Notes: a model not told the origin generated them from the letters alone. Shown: positions 15,276 through 25,817, counted from the first letter of the stretch. The stretch: DNA of 35,421 nucleotides from Streptomyces inhibens (GCF_003389455.1 NZ_QUAC01000070.1:1-35421); one strand, 5' to 3'. A program made the numbers and translations.

Positions 15276-16172
15276 ATGTCCGCCACGTCTCAGACCACCA
15301 CGTCCCACACCACCACGTCGCAGACCGGCGTGCCGTCCCTCCGGGGCAGGATCGGCTGCGATGTGCGCAGCGGCCACTACGCCGTGCCGCACCGCTACCG
15401 CCTGCACCTCTCACTGTCCTGTCCGGACTGTCTGAGCATCGCCATCACCCACAGCCTGCTGGACCTCGATGACGTCCTTCCGGTGACACTGCTGCCCGCC
15501 GTGCCCGACGGCCCGGGTGCCGGATACACGGCGCTGCGCCCGCTGTACGAAGCCAGTTCGCACCAGCACCCCGGCCCGGCCGCGGCGCCGGTGCTCAGCG
15601 ACGGATGGACGGGACGGATCGTCAGTACGCACGCCCCCGACATCCTGCGCGACCTGGCCCGGCAGTTCGGCGGCGACGGCCTTGACCTGTATCCGCACCA
15701 TGCCCGGAACGAGATCGAGGCGGTCGCCCGGCTCTGTGAGCGGAACATCAACGAGGCCGCGCAGCACGCCGGTCGGCTCGGCATCGACAGCGCGGACCAC
15801 GAGACCGCGCTGGGCACCCTGCTCGGCGCACTGGACTCACTGGAGCAGCGGCTGGCCGACCGGGACCACCTGCTGGGTGGCGAACTCACCGCCGCCGACG
15901 TCCAGTTGTGGGTGACACTGGTGCAGCTCGACACCGTCCACCGCTGGCATCTGGACGCCGCTGCGGTTCACCGCATCGCCGACCACCCGCGGTTGTGGTC
16001 GTACGCCCGTCGGCTGGCGGCCCACCCCGCCTTCGGCTCGCACCTCGACCTGGACGGCATCGCCCGCCGGCACCACGCTCGCTGTCAGGGACAGGAGGCC
16101 GCCGGCGCGGCGGTACAGATCGTGGACTGGACGGCGTCTTCGGCAGCCGCCCTTCGAAGCGGCCGCCGATAG
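15276..16172 (+). CDS. Xi-class glutathione S-transferase / glutathionyl-hydroquinone reductase-like protein
   Basis: The 298-residue protein has the layout of the ECM4/YqjG (Xi) family: an N-terminal thioredoxin-like part with a CPxx site, the PVLSDGWTGRIVSTHAPDILRDL segment and an all-helical GST C-terminal domain (about 155-285, with LLGGELTAADVQLWVTLVQLD). The catalytic site, normally CPWA or CPWC, reads C49-P-D-C52, so the Trp is Asp. Actinomycetes use mycothiol rather than glutathione, so the thiol cofactor is likely mycothiol or none; this is inference. ATG 15276 has AGGGAG four bases upstream and follows the tandem repeat. It converges on the DinB-like gene with a shared terminator. 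Confidence 0.8.
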   Translation: MSATSQTTTSHTTTSQTGVPSLRGRIGCDVRSGHYAVPHRYRLHLSLSCPDCLSIAITHSLLDLDDVLPVTLLPAVPDGPGAGYTALRPLYEASSHQHPGPAAAPVLSDGWTGRIVSTHAPDILRDLARQFGGDGLDLYPHHARNEIEAVARLCERNINEAAQHAGRLGIDSADHETALGTLLGALDSLEQRLADRDHLLGGELTAADVQLWVTLVQLDTVHRWHLDAAAVHRIADHPRLWSYARRLAAHPAFGSHLDLDGIARRHHARCQGQEAAGAAVQIVDWTASSAAALRSGRR

Positions 16173-16191
16173 CTATCGTCGGTGGCGGCCG
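16160..16191. terminator. Bidirectional terminator between GST and DinB-like genes
   Basis: CGGCCGCC at 16160-16167 pairs with GGCGGCCG at 16184-16191, and the loop contains the self-complementary GATAGCTATC (16168-16177). The stem begins inside the last codons of the GST gene and ends directly at the stop of the minus-strand DinB-like gene. Confidence 0.65.
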
Positions 16192-16704
16192 TCAGTAGTA
16201 GCCCTTTTCGCCGTCCACCAGTTCCCGGATGGCATCCATATGACCGGCGTGGCGGGCGGTCTCCTCAATCATGTGGAACAGGATCCACCGCAGGTTCGCG
16301 GCGGCGGCCCCGAAGTCCGGGTGCCGCCCCACATCATCGAGTGAATGGGCGGCGATGATCTCGTCCGACACCGCGCACTGCCGGTCGTACTCGTCGAGGA
16401 GCTGGGCGAGCGGGATGCCGTCGACCCTCATGTCGGCATCCTCCGGGCCGTCGTCGAACATCGGTCCCTCGGCGGGCCGGCCCATCAGCATGACCTCGAA
16501 CCAGCAGTGCTCGACCCAGCGCATATGGGAGACGACACCTGCCATCGTCATCTGGGGCGAGGCCGGAAGAACGGGTCGGTGGGCGTCCGCGTCGGACAGC
16601 CCTTCGCACTTCCAATGGACGATCGCGCGCTGCATGTCGAGCCAACCGACAAGCTGGGTCCGCTCGTCGGCGGTGTAGGGAGGGCGAATGCGAGGAGGCG
16701 TCAT
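16192..16704 (-). CDS. DinB/DUF664 family metal-binding protein
   Basis: The 170-residue protein belongs to the DinB-like four-helix bundle family (DUF664, mycothiol-dependent maleylpyruvate-isomerase relatives). The metal-binding His residues are visible as GVVSHMRWVEHCW (His60) and EETARHAGHMDAIREL (His152 and His155). Members bind a divalent metal and are often thiol-S-transferases that use mycothiol or bacillithiol. ATG 16704 is preceded by CGCCATGACG and lacks a strong ribosome binding site. Its convergent neighbour is a GST-like protein, so both may act on electrophiles, but they are not co-transcribed. Confidence 0.85.
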   Translation of the reverse strand: MTPPRIRPPYTADERTQLVGWLDMQRAIVHWKCEGLSDADAHRPVLPASPQMTMAGVVSHMRWVEHCWFEVMLMGRPAEGPMFDDGPEDADMRVDGIPLAQLLDEYDRQCAVSDEIIAAHSLDDVGRHPDFGAAAANLRWILFHMIEETARHAGHMDAIRELVDGEKGYY

Positions 16705-16787
16705 GGCGCGGACGCTACTGGAGCCGGCGCCGCGCCGCAGGGGATTTTTGGGCTGCCGGTGCTTCCCGAGGGAGCGCCGGTGTCAGC

Positions 16788-17219
16788 TCACCGTTCCCGT
16801 TCCGCCAACGCCTTGAACTGTTGCAGGTCGCTGCGTACGCCCCGTTCGATCGCGGCCGCCTGGGCAAACCCTCGCGGTCCGCCGAACACCTCCTTGATGG
16901 TGCCCGGGTCGTACTCGAACCGGGCCTGGATCCGGGTGTGCTCCCCGTCGATGGGCAGCAGCGCGAAGGTGCCCGCGAGGTCGGGAGCGCTCGTGGTCTG
17001 CCACATCATGACCTTCTCCCCGCCACGGTCGATGATCTCGATCTCGACCTCGCGGGTGTGGCCGAGCGCGTCGACGTCCAGGTGTGCCCGGTTGTCACCC
17101 TCCGTACGCGCCTCGCGTACACCGTCCAGGAACCGCGGATAGGCTTCCACACGGTGAAGGCAGTCCCAGGCGGTATCGGCGGGAACGTCGATGTCAATGT
17201 GTTCTTCGAGTGTGCTCAT
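16788..17219 (-). CDS. SRPBCC (polyketide cyclase/START-like) protein
   Basis: The 143-residue protein has the START/SRPBCC fold pattern: EEHIDIDVPADTAWDCLHRVEAYPRFLDGV at the start, a central strand set with MWQTTSAPDLAGTFALLPID, and a C-terminal helix (GVRSDLQQFKALAERE). Members bind hydrophobic ligands or act as cyclases; the ligand cannot be read from sequence. The ATG at 17219 has GAGGTG upstream and starts the fold directly; the in-frame ATG at 17243 adds eight residues that do not fit. Confidence 0.82.
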   Translation of the reverse strand: MSTLEEHIDIDVPADTAWDCLHRVEAYPRFLDGVREARTEGDNRAHLDVDALGHTREVEIEIIDRGGEKVMMWQTTSAPDLAGTFALLPIDGEHTRIQARFEYDPGTIKEVFGGPRGFAQAAAIERGVRSDLQQFKALAERER

Positions 17220-17353
17220 GGGGCACCTCACAGCTCGGTTCACGGCGACACGGTTATGTCTCCAGAGTGCTCCGGGCGGGGGGCGGTGGCGACCGCAGCC
17301 TCAGCGGGGGCGGCCGGACCACCACCCCTCCGGCGTGTGCGGGGGAGACCCGG

Positions 17354-17359
17354 TAGGCT
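17354..17359 (+). promoter_or_regulatory. Possible -10 element of the fluoride operon
   Basis: TAGGCT at 17354-17359 fits TAnnnT and would start a leader of about 130 nt near 17366, just before the first leader hairpin. No good -35 is present. Confidence 0.3.
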
Positions 17360-17369
17360 TGCCTGCGGC

Positions 17370-17496
17370 GGTGCCTGTCTGGGCACCGTACGGCGGTGGG
17401 GCCCGCCGTCCCCGAACCGCGGCGATGACGCCGCCAACGGTCCCTACTTGCGATGACGCGCACCCGGAAACGGTGCCCGGCGAGTAGGAGAGGTAC
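17370..17496 (+). promoter_or_regulatory. Structured leader of the crcB operon; candidate fluoride riboswitch
   Basis: The leader folds into successive hairpins: GGTGCC/GGCACC (17370-17387), ACGGCGG/CCGCCGT (17390-17409) and GGCG/CGCC around AUGACGC (17421-17435). The stretch GGCGATG..CGCC-AAC..GC-GATGAC..AC (17421-17463) follows the order of conserved blocks of the crcB (fluoride) riboswitch, GGnGAUG..CC..AAC..GCUGAUGAC..CCUAC. However, the last helix partner and the pseudoknot match poorly. Downstream, CCTACTTGC (17443-17451) can pair over nine positions (one G-U) with GCGAGTAGG (17480-17488), which includes the crcB Shine-Dalgarno, with GCACC/GGTGC (17460-17476) nested inside. Gene context (two crcB genes) is the strongest support for fluoride sensing. 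Confidence 0.5.
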
Positions 17497-17982
17497 GTGG
17501 AAGAGGCCCGCACATCCATGCGGAACGAGCCCATCGACCCCGATGTGGACCTGCACACCCCGGCCCGGCGCGCAGCACGGCCCCAGGGGCAGGCGGCGGT
17601 CATCGCGGCGGTCGCCGTGGGGGGCGGCATCGGCGCCGGCGCCCGTTACGGCGCGTCCCTTCTCTGGCCGACCGCGGCCGGAGCATTCCCCTGGACCACC
17701 CTGGTGGTCAATGTGATCGGCTGCGCGATCATCGGCATCTTCATGGTGGTGATCACCGACGTACGGGCCGCGCACCGCCTCGTACGCCCCTTCTTCGGCA
17801 CCGGCGTGCTGGGCGGCTTCACCACCTTCTCGACCTATGCCGTGGACATCCAGCGCCTGGCGGACGGCGGCAACGCCCGTACCGCCCTGGCCTACCTGGC
17901 CCTGACCCTGCTCGCCGCACTGGCGTCGGTCTGGGCAGCGGCGCACCTCACCCGCCGCGTCATCGAGTGGAGGCAGCGATGA
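17497..17982 (+). CDS. crcB: Fluoride ion channel CrcB/Fluc, first copy
   Basis: CrcB/Fluc proteins export fluoride through a dual-topology dimer in the cell membrane. The 161-residue product has a hydrophilic N-terminus of about 30 residues and four membrane segments. It carries the family motifs GAGARYGAS (TM1), TLVVNVIGC (TM2, with the Asn of the fluoride path) and [12 protein letters not shown] (TM3, with the central sodium and Phe-box region). GTG at 17497 has AGGAG six bases before it. It ends as ATGA with the DUF190 gene, and a second crcB follows, the usual arrangement for a heterodimeric Fluc pair. Confidence 0.93.
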   Translation: MEEARTSMRNEPIDPDVDLHTPARRAARPQGQAAVIAAVAVGGGIGAGARYGASLLWPTAAGAFPWTTLVVNVIGCAIIGIFMVVITDVRAAHRLVRPFFGTGVLGGFTTFSTYAVDIQRLADGGNARTALAYLALTLLAALASVWAAAHLTRRVIEWRQR

Positions 17983-18344
17983 GGCTGACCGGATCCGCCC
18001 TGCGCGTCACCATCTTCGTCGGCGAGAGTGACATCTGGCACCACAAACCCCTCTTCGCGGAGATCGTGCACCGGGCACACAAAGCCGGCCTCGCCGGTGC
18101 CTCGGTCTTCCGTGGCATCGAAGGCTTCGGCGCCTCCTCCCTGATCCACACCAGCCGGCTGCTGTCGCTGAGCGAGGACCTGCCGGTCGCCATCGTCATC
18201 GTCGACACCGAGGAGCGCGTCCGCGCCTTCCTCCCGCAGATCGACGAGCTCGTCACCGAGGGGCTGGTGATCCTCGACGACTGCGAGGTCATCTCCTACG
18301 TCGGCCGCGAACCGGAGAACAACGACGCCACGGAGGAACGGTGA
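17979..18344 (+). CDS. DUF190 (PII-like) protein between the two crcB genes
   Basis: The 121-residue protein is a DUF190 family member, a PII-like ferredoxin-fold protein: [24 protein letters not shown] at the start, then [22 protein letters not shown] and [24 protein letters not shown]. Start and stop overlap its neighbours (ATGA with crcB copy 1, GTGA with copy 2), and GGAGG at 17969-17973 serves as ribosome binding site. Genes of this family are commonly found in crcB operons and probably regulate or accompany the channel; direct evidence for that is not in the sequence. Confidence 0.88.
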   Translation: MRLTGSALRVTIFVGESDIWHHKPLFAEIVHRAHKAGLAGASVFRGIEGFGASSLIHTSRLLSLSEDLPVAIVIVDTEERVRAFLPQIDELVTEGLVILDDCEVISYVGREPENNDATEER

Positions 18345-18715
18345 ACTGGGTGCTGGTGATTGCCGGGGCGATGGTCGGTGCGCCGCTGCGCTATCTCACC
18401 GACCGCACCGTGCAGCGCAAGCACGACTCGGTCTTCCCCTGGGGCACCCTCACCGTCAACGTGGTGGGCTGCCTCGTGCTCGGCCTGCTCACCGGAGCCG
18501 CCACCGCCGGTGCCGCCTCCTCGCAGTTCCAGCTGCTCATCGGCACCGGCCTGTGCGGCGCGCTGACGACCTACTCCACGTTCTCGTACGAGACGCTGCG
18601 GCTGGCCGAGGAAGGTGCCCGCCTCTACGCGGTGGCCAACGTGGTGGCGAGCGTCGTGGTGGGCCTGGGCGCGGCCTTCGCCGGCGCGGCGGCCGCGCAC
18701 GCCTTGTGGGGGTAG
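18341..18715 (+). CDS. crcB: Fluoride ion channel CrcB/Fluc, second copy
   Basis: The 124-residue protein is the shorter partner of the Fluc pair, with four membrane segments and motifs [10 protein letters not shown] (TM1), [13 protein letters not shown] (TM2) and [12 protein letters not shown] (TM3). It begins almost at the first membrane helix, unlike the first copy, which has a 30-residue head. GTG at 18341 overlaps the DUF190 stop as GTGA and has GGAGGAA before it. Paired crcB genes in Gram-positive bacteria encode the two chains of an antiparallel heterodimer. Confidence 0.93.
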   Translation: MNWVLVIAGAMVGAPLRYLTDRTVQRKHDSVFPWGTLTVNVVGCLVLGLLTGAATAGAASSQFQLLIGTGLCGALTTYSTFSYETLRLAEEGARLYAVANVVASVVVGLGAAFAGAAAAHALWG

Positions 18716-18776
18716 TCGCGCACGGCACGGTAGGCGGTGCCGACCGCATACAGCGTTACGGCGCGGGCGCCACCCG

Positions 18777-19504
18777 TCAGGAGTCGCGCGGCCCGGCCCA
18801 CCGTGACGTCGCCGATGTCGCCGATGTCTTCTTCGTCGTCACCGTTGTCAACGCCGTCACCGTCGTCGTGCACTCGGCGTCCGCGGCCTCCATGGGACCG
18901 TCGTCGGGCGGTCCGGCGACCGCCACCTCGGCGGGGCGCAGAAGATGGTTGCCGACCCGGTAGCCCGGACGCAGGATCGCGGCGCACGTGGTGCGATCGA
19001 CCTCGTCGGTGGGGGTGTACAGGACGGCTTCGTGCACCACCGGGTCGAAGGGGTCGCCGGCCGTGCCGAAGGACTGCAGGCCCAGCCCCGCCAGTTCGCT
19101 GTCCAGAGCCTGGGCGACGCGGCCGAAGCCGCCGGTCACCTCCCCCTGCTCGGTGGCCTCGGCGAGGGCGTCGAGCACGGGCAGCAACCGGCCGAGCACG
19201 TTGGACACGGCGATCTCGCCGAGCGCCAGGCGGTCGCGGTGCACCCGCTTGCGGTAGTTGTCGTACTCGGCCTTCAGCCGTTGCAGGTCGGCCGTGCGTT
19301 CCCGGAGTTCGGCGCGGAGCCCCGCCTCCGGGGCTGCCGGCTGAGCGGCCGCCGGGTCGTGGCCGGGCGGCGTACCCCTGTCCTGATCGGTCCCTTCCTC
19401 TCCCCGGGCGCCATGGGGCGGAAGCGGGGACGGGGGGTCACCCGGCTCGTGCCCGACGAGTACCAGCGGCGGACGGCGGCCAGGGTCGTCTGTCGGGCGG
19501 TTCA

Positions 19505-19508
<4 letters not shown>
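18777..19508 (-). CDS. grpE: GrpE-type nucleotide exchange factor, second-copy type
   Basis: GrpE releases ADP from DnaK. The 243-residue protein has a Pro/Gly-rich N-terminus (to about 60), the GrpE coiled coil ([29 protein letters not shown], about 64-92) and a C-terminal beta domain ([46 protein letters not shown]). It ends in a Thr/Ser-rich tail of about 35 residues ([21 protein letters not shown]) that ordinary GrpE proteins lack. ATG 19508 overlaps the dnaK stop as ATGA and has GGGAGG nearby. No dnaJ or hspR follows, unlike the main Streptomyces dnaK operon. Confidence 0.88.
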
Positions 19509-21394
<1,886 letters not shown>

Positions 21395-21525
21395 GGTCCT
21401 CTCCTCACGTCGAGGCTCGCTCCCGGAGCGATGGCCGGCACGGAGTGCTTGGGCGGTTCCCTCGGACCCGCACCTCACAGGGTGCTCTCACCTGCCGGTA
21501 TGGAGCGCAAGCCGTCTCCACCCTC

Positions 21526-21554
21526 TGCATAAGACGAGCCGACGCGCGTGTCAA
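21526..21554 (-). promoter_or_regulatory. Promoter of dnaK-grpE
   Basis: On the minus strand TTGACA (21554-21549) is followed after 17 bp by TATGCA (21531-21526), close to the housekeeping sigma-70 consensus, about 130 bp before the dnaK ATG. No HspR (HAIR) box or CIRCE element overlaps it. Confidence 0.6.
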
Positions 21555-21633
21555 GTTGCCCCGATTCAAACCGAATGGCCCGCATATGCCACCTCTGTCG
21601 GCGCAACCGAGGAGTAGACGCCGGCCCCGTGTG

Positions 21634-21672
21634 CCGACACCTGCTTCCTCCCTGTCCCGACACCTGCTTCCT
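21634..21672. repeat. 16-bp direct repeat upstream of the permease
   Basis: CCGACACCTGCTTCCT occurs exactly at 21634-21649 and 21657-21672, a 23-bp period, ending 50 bp before the permease ATG. It may be a tandem regulator site. Confidence 0.65.
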
Positions 21673-21722
21673 ATACGGTGCGCCTCGATGGCTACCGGTG
21701 CATCGGCTGGAGGGTGTGCGAG

Positions 21723-22991
<1,269 letters not shown>

Positions 22992-22996
22992 CACCG

Positions 22997-23023
22997 GGCC
23001 GCGCTCCCACTCAGTCAGCGGCC
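22997..23023. terminator. Weak stem-loop between convergent permease and EamA genes
   Basis: GGCCGC at 22997-23002 pairs with GCGGCC at 23018-23023 over a 15-nt loop, just past the permease stop at 22991. The long loop makes it a modest candidate. Confidence 0.3.
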
Positions 23024-23053
23024 GCCCTGTCTCCACCTCTGCCCGGCAGACCT

Positions 23054-23929
23054 CTACCGCGTAGCCGGCGCACATCTCACTCTCCTGGCGACCGGTTGGC
23101 CGAGGAGGATTCCGGTCAAGACGAGGGCCAGTCCGCACAGTTGGCGGAAGGTCAGCGATTCCCCGGCGATCATCGTGCCGAGAAGTACGCCGGTCACCGG
23201 GTTCAGCAGCCCGACCAGGCCGACCGTCGCGGCGGGCAGGTGCCGCAGGCCCGCGAACCAGACGACAAAGGCGAGCGCCGTCGCCACCACGGTGACATAG
23301 CCGAATCCGAGAACGGCCGGTATGCCGAGGGCCGGTGGCGCTCCCTCCATGACGACGGCGAGAGGGAGCAGCACAAGACCGCCCGCAATAAGTTGCCAGG
23401 ACGTCGAGGCGAGCACATTGACCTCGCGACTCCATCGCTTGGCGAGGATGTACCCCCAGGACGACATGACCATGGCGGCGACCGAGGCAAGTACGCCGAG
23501 CGGGTCGATCGAGGTCGCCCCGGCGAGCAGCATGAGGCAGACACCACCGACGCCGAGGCCGGCGCCGATCAGATGCGGCAGTTGTGGGCGTTCGGCGACC
23601 AGCGCCCAGGCGATCAGCATCATGACCAGCGGCGAGTTCGCCATGATGGTCGAGGCCAGGCTCGTCGGGAGCAGTTGCGCCGCGAGATAGACCAGGGCGA
23701 AGAACGCGCCCATGTTGAGGACGCCGAGGACCAGGGACTTCCACCACCACGACCCGTGAGGCCGTTCCCGGCACAGCGCGAGGAGCAGAACTCCGGCCGG
23801 CAGAGCCCTGATCACCGCCCCGTACAGCGGATGCCCGGCGGGCAGAAATTCGTGGGTCACGTAGTAGTTCGTCCCCCAGGCCACAGGCGCGACCGCCGTG
23901 ATCAGCGTCCACCGCAAAGTATCTTCCAT
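23054..23929 (-). CDS. EamA/DMT family membrane transporter
   Basis: The 291-residue protein is a drug/metabolite-type transporter with ten hydrophobic segments in two EamA repeats, e.g. LITAVAPVAWGTNYYVTHEFLPAGHP (first) and AMVMSSWGYILAKRWSREVNVLASTSWQLIAGG (second), and the closing GESLTFRQLCGLALVLTGILL. It is probably an exporter of a metabolite or toxicant. The divergent gene is a MarR repressor. Start 23929 is favoured over in-frame ATG 23950: CATAAT (23942-23937) ends seven bases before it, as for a leaderless message, and no Shine-Dalgarno precedes either ATG. Confidence 0.88.
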   Translation of the reverse strand: MEDTLRWTLITAVAPVAWGTNYYVTHEFLPAGHPLYGAVIRALPAGVLLLALCRERPHGSWWWKSLVLGVLNMGAFFALVYLAAQLLPTSLASTIMANSPLVMMLIAWALVAERPQLPHLIGAGLGVGGVCLMLLAGATSIDPLGVLASVAAMVMSSWGYILAKRWSREVNVLASTSWQLIAGGLVLLPLAVVMEGAPPALGIPAVLGFGYVTVVATALAFVVWFAGLRHLPAATVGLVGLLNPVTGVLLGTMIAGESLTFRQLCGLALVLTGILLGQPVARRVRCAPATR

Positions 23930-23937
23930 GGAAGATA
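23920..23937. promoter_or_regulatory. MarR operator 1, overlapping the EamA start codon
   Basis: TATCTTCCATGGAAGATA is a perfect 18-bp palindrome. Its central CCATGG contains the EamA ATG (23929). The core CTTCCATGGAAG is shared with operator 2. Confidence 0.75.
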
Positions 23938-23943
23938 TTATGC

Positions 23944-23955
23944 CTTCCATGGAAG
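23944..23955. promoter_or_regulatory. MarR operator 2
   Basis: CTTCCATGGAAG is a perfect 12-bp palindrome whose centre is 21 bp (two helical turns) from that of operator 1, so both dimers would lie on the same face. It sits just upstream of the marR -10 sequence TATAGT (23957-23962). Confidence 0.7.
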
Positions 23956-23956
23956 C

Positions 23957-23968
23957 TATAGTGAAGTC
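23957..23968 (+). promoter_or_regulatory. Leaderless -10 element of the MarR gene
   Basis: TATAGT at 23957-23962 lies six bases before the ATG at 23969, which fits a transcript starting at the start codon. No Shine-Dalgarno is present. Confidence 0.45.
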
Positions 23969-24481
23969 ATGCAGCAGCCGCCCCTTGATCACGTCGCCCG
24001 GATCCAAGCCGAGTGGGCCCGCGAACGGCCAGATCTCGATGTGAGCCCCCAGGGCGTGATCGGGCGACTCCATCGCCTCGCCGGGCTCCTCACCGAGCAG
24101 CTCTGCCTCGTCTACCGGCGATACGGCTTGAGCGAGGGCGAGTTCGACGTCCTCGCCGCCCTGCGACGTGCGGGCGAACCGTTCGAACGGGCCCCCGGCG
24201 AACTCGCGGCGCGCACCATGGTCACCACCGGCGCGATGACCAAGCGGATCGACCGCCTCGAACGTGATGGCCTGGTCACCCGCCGCCGTTCGGCCAGCGA
24301 CGGCCGAGGGCGGGTGGTCGCCCTCACCCAGGCAGGACAAGACCTGTTCGACCAGGCATTCACCGAGCACATGCACAACGAACGCCGCCTTCTCGACGCC
24401 ATGTCCCCGGACGAGGCGGCACACCTGGAGGCACTCCTCACCTCTTGGCTCGCCCACGTCGAGCCGCCGCGCACCACATGA
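23969..24481 (+). CDS. MarR family transcriptional regulator
   Basis: The 170-residue protein has the MarR winged helix: GLSEGEFDVLAALRRAGEPF, then PGELAARTMVTTGAMTKRIDRLERDGLVTRRRSASDGRGRVVALTQAGQ (about 48-120), flanked by dimer helices. Two tandem palindromes sit between it and the divergent EamA transporter, so it likely represses both genes and is released by the transporter's substrate. ATG 23969 is supported by the fold start and by TATAGT six bases upstream. Confidence 0.92.
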   Translation: MQQPPLDHVARIQAEWARERPDLDVSPQGVIGRLHRLAGLLTEQLCLVYRRYGLSEGEFDVLAALRRAGEPFERAPGELAARTMVTTGAMTKRIDRLERDGLVTRRRSASDGRGRVVALTQAGQDLFDQAFTEHMHNERRLLDAMSPDEAAHLEALLTSWLAHVEPPRTT

Positions 24482-24565
24482 GCGCCGCGCCGCCCTCCCG
24501 CCGCCTTCGGTGAGCGGCTGAACGCGACGGCCGTCAGTGCGGCAGGCGGTGCCCTCGTGCGCGGC

Positions 24566-25717
24566 TCACCCGTCCTGGGGCAGAGACGTCGCGATGTGCT
24601 CGGGTGACAGGAGCTGTGTCAGATGGCGCGCCGAGGTGTCCCAGGACCATTCCTGCTGGACCCACTGGCGGCCCGCGGCGCCCATGGCGGCGCGCTCGGG
24701 GTCGAGCAGCAGGCGCGTCAGGGCCGCGGCGATCGCCGCCGGGTCCGTTCCGTCCACCACCCGGCCGGTACGGCCTTCGAGGACGGTGTCGGGGGCGCCG
24801 CCGGAATCGCCGACGAGGACGGGCAGACCGCTCGCGGCAGCTTCGAGGAAGACGATGCCGAGGCCCTCGGCCTCCAGACCGCCCTTACGGGTGCGGCACG
24901 GCATGGCGAAGACGTCCGCGGCGGCGTAGTACGGCGGTGTTTCGGCGTGTGAGGTGCCGCCCGTGAAGCGGATCGAGCCAGGGGCGTGGCGCTGCGCCAG
25001 TTTGCGGAGCCGGGCCTCGTGCGGGCCTTGGCCGACTATCAGCAAGGCCGCCTCGGGGACGGTGCGTTGGACCAGTGGCAGGGCCCGGATCAGCATGTCC
25101 TGGCCCTTGCGTGGCACCAGCCGGGCGACGCAGAGGATCACCTTCTTGCCGTGCAGGCCGAGTTCGGTGCGCAGGGTGCGGGAGGCGTTGGTGTCGGGCC
25201 GGTATACGTCGGTGTCGACGCCGGGGACCAGGCGGCTCATCCGTGCGCGGGGGCCGAGGGCGGGTTCGATCCGGTGGCGTGTGTAGTGGCCGAGGTAGGT
25301 GACGACATCGACGCCGTCGCCGATGCGCCGCATGAGGCGGCGGGCGCCCGGCGTTCTGGCCCACCAGATCTCGTGGCCGTGGGTGGTGGCGACGATGCGT
25401 CGGATGCCGCTGCGGCGCAGGGCCGGCGCCATCAGGGCGAGCGGTGCCGCGGCCCCGAACCAGACCCGGTCGCAGCCGTGGGCCTTGGCGATGTCGATGG
25501 CTCTCCTGGTGGTCCGGGCGGTGGGGAGCAGCATGCGGCCGGTGTCCCGGATGACGGGGAACGGGAGCGTCGCGTCGAAGGCGGTGTCGCCCGGCTCGTG
25601 CGAGGTGTGGACGACGACATCGTCGGGCGGCATGCGGGTGGCCATGGCGTGCACGAAGGTCTCGATACCGCCCTGCCGGGGCGGGAAGTCGTTGGTGATG
25701 ATGAGGGTGGTGGGCAT
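24566..25717 (-). CDS. GT4 glycosyltransferase, PimB-like mannosyltransferase
   Basis: The 383-residue protein is a GT-B glycosyltransferase. Its N-terminus LIITNDFPPRQGGIETFVHAM is the hallmark of actinobacterial PimB (GDP-mannose-dependent alpha-1,6 phosphatidylinositol-monomannoside mannosyltransferase). The C-terminal half has VARLVPRKGQDMLIRA, the EAEGLGIVFLEAAASGLPV nucleotide-sugar motif (E-x7-E) and the DSGGAPDTV loop. It probably acts on the inner membrane face in mannosylated inositol-lipid synthesis, but a glycosylation role in a secondary pathway cannot be excluded. No other pim gene is beside it. There is no clear ribosome binding site before ATG 25717. Confidence 0.82.
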   Translation of the reverse strand: MPTTLIITNDFPPRQGGIETFVHAMATRMPPDDVVVHTSHEPGDTAFDATLPFPVIRDTGRMLLPTARTTRRAIDIAKAHGCDRVWFGAAAPLALMAPALRRSGIRRIVATTHGHEIWWARTPGARRLMRRIGDGVDVVTYLGHYTRHRIEPALGPRARMSRLVPGVDTDVYRPDTNASRTLRTELGLHGKKVILCVARLVPRKGQDMLIRALPLVQRTVPEAALLIVGQGPHEARLRKLAQRHAPGSIRFTGGTSHAETPPYYAAADVFAMPCRTRKGGLEAEGLGIVFLEAAASGLPVLVGDSGGAPDTVLEGRTGRVVDGTDPAAIAAALTRLLLDPERAAMGAAGRQWVQQEWSWDTSARHLTQLLSPEHIATSLPQDG

Positions 25718-25762
25718 GAGCGTGTGTCAGTTTCCTTGCATCCGGGGCTGGTTATGGCTGTG

Positions 25763-25798
25763 GCTTGAGTTCTTGCTTGAGTTCTGGCTTGCGTTCCG
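25763..25798 (-). repeat. 12-bp degenerate tandem repeat GGCTTGAGTTCT
   Basis: GGCTTGAGTTCT, TGCTTGAGTTCT and GGCTTGCGTTCC follow one another, with a one-base offset, upstream of the mannosyltransferase start. Such slippage repeats are unusual in this G+C-rich DNA and here may arise from decay of the adjacent ABC region. Confidence 0.6.
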
Positions 25799-25817
25799 GT
25801 TGGGCGTGAGTGGGCGC

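Larger units (their letters stand above)
21395..21722. other. Divergent dnaK / APC permease spacer
   Basis: This 328-bp gap holds the dnaK promoter (21526-21554) and a 16-bp direct repeat near the permease (21634-21672). I see no gene in it. Confidence 0.6.

Noticed and set aside
21395..21722. HspR (HAIR) or CIRCE element upstream of dnaK.
   Set aside because: No CTTGAGT-N7-ACTCAAG or TTAGCACTC-N9-GAGTGCTAA pattern was found in the spacer.
25763..25790. CTTGAGT repeats as an HspR box.
   Set aside because: Both CTTGAGT copies are in the same orientation and no ACTCAAG partner is present; it is a simple tandem repeat.
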